The translations under genes and the position numbers were made by a program. From the NCBI GenBank assembly GCA_014773175.1, contig VXCM01000424.1:186001-250000 (forward strand): 64,000 bases of DNA, in the 5' to 3' direction. This document shows, in pieces, positions 54,001 to 60,000 of this stretch. Positions within the stretch are counted from its first letter, which is position 1. Each line of letters starts with the position of its first letter. Source of the stretch: Lucifuga dentata. Lineage: Eukaryota > Chordata > Actinopteri > Ophidiiformes > Bythitidae. A model generated the notes under the pieces. That model was given only the letters and a program-made list of their open reading frames with translations. It was not told the origin of the DNA and searched no databases.

Positions 54001-57000
54001 ATCCTCATCCGTTGTTGTGAGACTAAACATTCTGGAATGGCTTCATGCAAGTGCAAAATCATCTTAAATTGTTGCATCGGTTTTTGTGGGCCAGCCCAGA
54101 TAGCTGAAAAGCTGCATCCCTGGAATGCATCATGAGTGTGAAATAGACCACAGTGAACAATAAGAGGTTCACTTCAGTGAAAGTAGGCAATTTTACATGC
54201 TGGACTGAGATGTCAAATATCTGATAGTATTGCCAGCAATATCAGGCAGAAAACACTTTGGGCTTTTCAGCTGCTCCACCCTACTGTAATGATTATGTTG
54301 CAACATACCCACAAAAACACAGCACATTTATTTATCCAAACGCACATTTATAGCTGTAGGTAAATGTACTGATGATATGTAAAATATATTGTAGTGCTTA
54401 CACATGTATGAAAAACTAATAAATCATAGCCAGCCATGCTGTAAAAAGGGAAACTGCTGCTTGATATTTGCTCATATCAGCCTAAACCAGTCTATCCACC
54501 AACATGGAACATGGAGGATGGAAGGGGAGCAGAATTATTGTTTGCCTCAGTCATTTAAATACATGACTCAGAACCTGGAGAATATTTGGAAAAAAAAAAA
54601 AAGAAAAAAAAAAAGTCAGATGTGCACGACAGATTAGAGGATTTATGGAATGTTTTGATATTGATAAACATTGATGCTTTCCTAAGTGTGGTTTCTCTGT
54701 GTATCCTTATTATTTCACATAGTAACACAAGAACCTGGTTTCACTTGTCATGGATTCAGGTGTCTGTCAGCTTCTGGACAGGCACAAAATTGCTTCTATA
54801 TTTGCAAGACAGGTTGAAATTAAGTCCTCGTTGAATTTCTTGTTGATTTTCACAAGTATTTCATTGTCATAATGTAGAGAGGTTTCACTGACAATTAATA
54901 AGCGACTGCTAAATCAGTCTTAAAATCGGACATAACTGGTACAGTACAGTGTCTGCCTGCCTAAAAGAGAAACACTCGATTAAAACATTTTATGTACATA
55001 CAGTGTCAGAGACTAATTTGAAACTTTATTTGCTTCACGTTTTACTGATCACTAAATTTGATATTTAAGCCCACTCAGCTGATCAGTCAAGTGTACCATG
55101 CCAACAATATTGCACCCCCCTGTATTTCTGTGTAATTTTTTCTTTCTGAATTAAAATACCATTCCAAACACAACACAATTTATTTTTTTTTTAGTGTGTT
55201 AGAGTAAGTACAGCTGAAAAAAAACAAAACAACAGTTCTTAATAGTGTTAAGTGGGAAGAGACTTTTGACATATTGTTAAGATTTGAAGAAAAATACCAA
55301 TATTATTAGTAGAGATCAAACAGGAAGTTAGAAAAATCTTCTTTGAGGTAGGGTCAGAGCAAATGGTTTTCATGTGTTTTCACTGACTTGTAGAAATATT
55401 GTAGTCATATTACCTAGTCTGAAATCCAAATTTAAGTCTAAAGAATTGTTGAATATTCTGAATGAATCCTCAGCTACTTGTAAAACACCAATAAATGAAT
55501 TTTGTTGTGTTTAGAGTGGTATTTTGGTAAAGTTTACACAAAAATACAGAGGTGTGCAATACTTTTGGCCAGCGCTGTATTTAAATGGCAAGTTTTGATT
55601 CGATCTCACTCACATTTTCGTGGCACCGTGCTTCTTCCTCAAACCTCATCTGCTGTGCTCTGCATCTATCTCTATCACACACACATACACCCTGAGTTCT
55701 GTAATTCTTTGTAGCTGTCTGAAGCTATCTTTATTGTCTTAGTGATAGTCTCTTGAAATATGGAGCTCCAAAGCAGAGAATTTAGGTTTCTTTAGTCAAT
55801 TTAACATGTCAATTTTGCACTGACACCATAGGAAGCAGTATAAAGCATGGCTCTTAAATATAAGGCCACTCATTAACATGCTGATCTTCATTGACTTTTA
55901 CCTGTGACACAACTTACAACAGCACTACTTTAATGGCACACTGTTGATTAATGTAAGGGAAGTTTTATGAATGAGCTTCAGTTATCACAGTGCTTATTTA
56001 GTGTGACGCTGTGTAGTTTGTGATTTATTTATTTATTGTTTTTATGAATTCCGGCCCTTGAGTATGTCACAGGAGTCATTATAATGCAAGCAAAATAACA
56101 TATAAGCAAACCAACATGGGGCAAATAAGACTTCTTACTGCTCATCAGTTTAACTGTCTGACTGGCTAGCAGAGATTAACATATATATATATAGTATAAT
56201 TTTTAAAAACTATACTAGAAGGATGACAATTATAGACTATTCACCATAAAGCTGTTTTCAGAATTAACTGTATCAGTCAAGTTTAATGTCTGATTAAATG
56301 GACAGCTGAGATATTAGAAAATACAGGAGTTCTGCAGGATGTAATCAGATTGAAGTTTATCTACTGTATCTGTTGAACAGTGTAAATTTCAGCTGATTAA
56401 ATCTTTCCCGATTTTTGTCACAATGGTCCTTTAGAAGTGAGAACATTCACTAAAAGACTCAGTGTTGTGGACCATTTTATTTACTTATCTCGTAAAAAAG
56501 GTGTATTTCTCCAGTCATCAGCACTCTAAATTGCCTCTGTCTCATTAAAGTAACAGATATGCCACCTTTTGAGGATAATCTATCTGGAGTCTAAAGGACC
56601 CAGTCTACTCAACTCAGCTGAACACTCAGAATACAAAAAAATAAATAAATAAAAGACACTTCACATTTTAAAAATAAACCTTAAAAGGGGAAAGGACTGA
56701 CATTTAGCATGTTTTATCTCAGTATTTGCCTCTGAAAATGCAAGAAAGGTGTGTAGCACTTTAAGCAGGTGTCATACTAAATGGCAGAGCTGTGGAAAGA
56801 CGCACGCTTTATGGTGTCATATGGCTTTGAGGACTCTTCATGTCTCAGCTTTTATAGCTTCTAAAAACTGATATTTTTGTGCCAGCTGGACACCTTTAAC
56901 TACAAAGAGTATAAGAGATAGTTGAACAGATATGTAAAGGTAAACCTAAAGAAAACCAACTCAAGAGTATACTTTAATGTTTTCAAAAGACTCCACTCAA

Positions 57001-60000
57001 AGTCATACAAATAATTATTGCTTTGTAGAGCTGCAACGGTTTCCATACTGTTCAATGTAAAGCTGACATGACTTTGAAGCAAGAGCAGAACTTTAGAATA
57101 GATGCAGTTATTAGCATGTAGGTATTAGCTCTCAGGCTACTGTGATTGAGTTTTATGAGGATTAAATAGTATTTGGTGATGAATTAGATATCATACTTGG
57201 TATTTCTCTGATTGCACAAATTTCAAAGGTTAAAAACTGATTTCAAACCTGTCTCAATCCCAGGTTCAGCCCATATGAATGGTATGACGCCCATCCTTGT
57301 AATCCTGGCTCAGATGTGGTAGAGAACAACTTCACCCTCCTCAACAGCTTCTGGTTTGGAGTCGGTTCCTTAATGCAACAAGGTATGGAGGCGCACACTT
57401 CTCCTTCCCTGTCAAAAACAATACCATCACACCAACTCCCCCCTCCTCTTCACTGCAAGCTCCCTCTTTCTGCCTCTTTAACTGACAAGCTCCATGATTT
57501 CCATTCTGTGACTGTTTCATAAGACATTTGCCTGTCAGGAACAACTGGAGAGCTCAGTCTTACACGACAAAAGGAGGCTGTTGTCACCTGCCTGCTGTTT
57601 TAAAAAGGGAGAGAAGGTGCCAAGCACTTGTCAGAGATTGGCAGGTAAAGATGGAAAACATTGCTGCATTTATTTTCCCATAACGTAGTCGCTGGCCCCA
57701 CTCAAGAGCTTTCTGAGTGTCGGGACGAAAGGGTAAGTTGAGAACATGTCTGACAAATACCAGCTGTCAGCCACTCTCAGTTGGTTCGAATCTGATGTTT
57801 ACAGCACTGTACAATTTGCAGAGTGGCCTATTGGAGGGGCACATATGTCTCACTGCTGTCCACCACATAGCCCACCATTTCTTTTCACTGTCACTCCAAT
57901 CATACTTGATGCTGATGTAACCATTACTTAGCGATTAATGTAGCCATTACTTAGCCATTTTCCAACTGTGTACCATTAGGTGCAGCCAAACATTAAGAAT
58001 TTAATGTCTCTTTTCTACTGTGTTCAGCACAAATAAAGCTTCAGTTCTCTGTATCTGGAGGGATACAGAGAGGTTTTCACTTGTGTTTCTTAAATGGATA
58101 GGTAAGCAAATGAAAGCCCAGAAATAACATAATGAAGTCAACTGGGAAGGAAAAAGACCCAAGTAATAAAATGTTTAACCTCAGTGTAACAAGACAAATC
58201 AAGGAGGCTTAGTGGGACTTGGCGGTGGATCTTTGCCCGTAAGGATAGCAAACACATTCAGCAATTCATTAGGCACAGAAGCTCAGCAGTGCTCTTGTGA
58301 AACTGCATGGTAGCTCTGCCAATTTGCCGGTGTAACACCAGTGTGTCGGCAGGGAGAGGCGAAGGAGAATCAAAATAAAATGAGCTACTGCCCTGGATTA
58401 TTAGGATAAACAGGAATGGATTCTCTTGTTGAATTTTTATGATCACTCACAGTGTTTGTCAAAGCTAAAGATTCAGTGTCTCTAGTGTCCCTCATATTTA
58501 GATTACTGAAGCTCCTGATAATCACCTCTTATTCATATTTCCTTGGATAAGACTGTGGGCATTTCAATATTGAATTTAGTGCATGGTTCATTATATATTT
58601 CATTATGTAATTTAATGATTACAAATGATTTCAAATTGAATATTATAATCAAAGTCAGCAGTTGTTTTGCTTTGCAGATTAATTCTGATTTGGTGTGACA
58701 CATTTGTACATAAAACCTAGTAACACATGGTGCACATGCTGGTTTGAGGTATATTTTGTCTTTATCAAATAAACAGATATCCCGTTCTTTTTGCCAAAAA
58801 TACTGACAGCAGCTAAGAAGGAACTGCTTCTATGACATGTTTAAAATGCAAATGGACATATTTGAGGAGATTCCAGAAAAAACTACCAGCTTGTCTGTGG
58901 GAGGAAGGTGTCACAGACAACACATAGAACTCAAAATATGAGAAGGTGTAAAAGAAAACACTTCAAATGCTTTCCCTCAGTGTCAGTTGGCTTTTGCTCA
59001 CAACAAACATATGTCTGAACATTTTCTGTAAATTGGATTCTGCATATGACATAGTTTTTGAAAGTATCTTTGATTTCTGATTTGTCTCATTTCAATTTCC
59101 TTCTTGTCTCTCTGTTTCAGCTCTAAATAAAACCAAGCCTTGTGGTTTTATTTGACAGTAATCTATGAACCTTAAGTTATAACTGTGGGCCTTTTGGTGA
59201 TTCAGTGCAGCATTTTCTTGCACTGGAATAAATATTTTCACTGTCACGTTTTGCTATTTAAAAGCAATTAATAAGAAGTAAGAGCCTCAAGCATCAAAAA
59301 AGGAGTTTTTGTGTGACTCCACTGAGAGAATGCTAAGTGCAGGTAATGATTCTCATGGGAAATCCTTGCTCTCTCACGTTAAGTAGAGGCATCGCCAGTG
59401 GGGAGAAATGCTCCAGAAAACCAGGGCAGCGTGTTTAGCAGGATGCATGACAGAATCCGCAGAGAGTAACCACTTATTTATTTATTTATTGATTTATGTA
59501 GTTATTTTGTCAGACTGACAATTGAAGTCGCGTAATAACAGACTAAATATTCTGTCCCTTTCTGATATAAAATTTAAAGCACTAATGCTTTCCCTCATGG
59601 TTAACTAAGAATATTTGCACATTCCACAGAGACTATTTAAACATCAAATAGGAACAGCAAACCTCATTCATCCCATGATTCACTATCAATACATGCAATT
59701 TCATCCAGATAGAACCATCCTGTTGTGTGACAGTGGATGTTTTTTCTCCATAAGCAAGTCATGTAAATCCTGTAGAGCACACTTTCCTTGCTCTTTGAAC
59801 ACTAATTAAGGACTAATCACCCATTTATTAATGACTAATAATGCAACTATAAATGTAAAATAATATTTCTGGTTCAAAATTTTATATAGAAATGAATTAT
59901 GAGGGCACCTTTATGCTGGATCCAAAATATACTCTGAAGGGATAGAATATTAACAGCATGTAAAGGTTAACTTCTGTATCTGTTTCACAGTGGCACAAAG

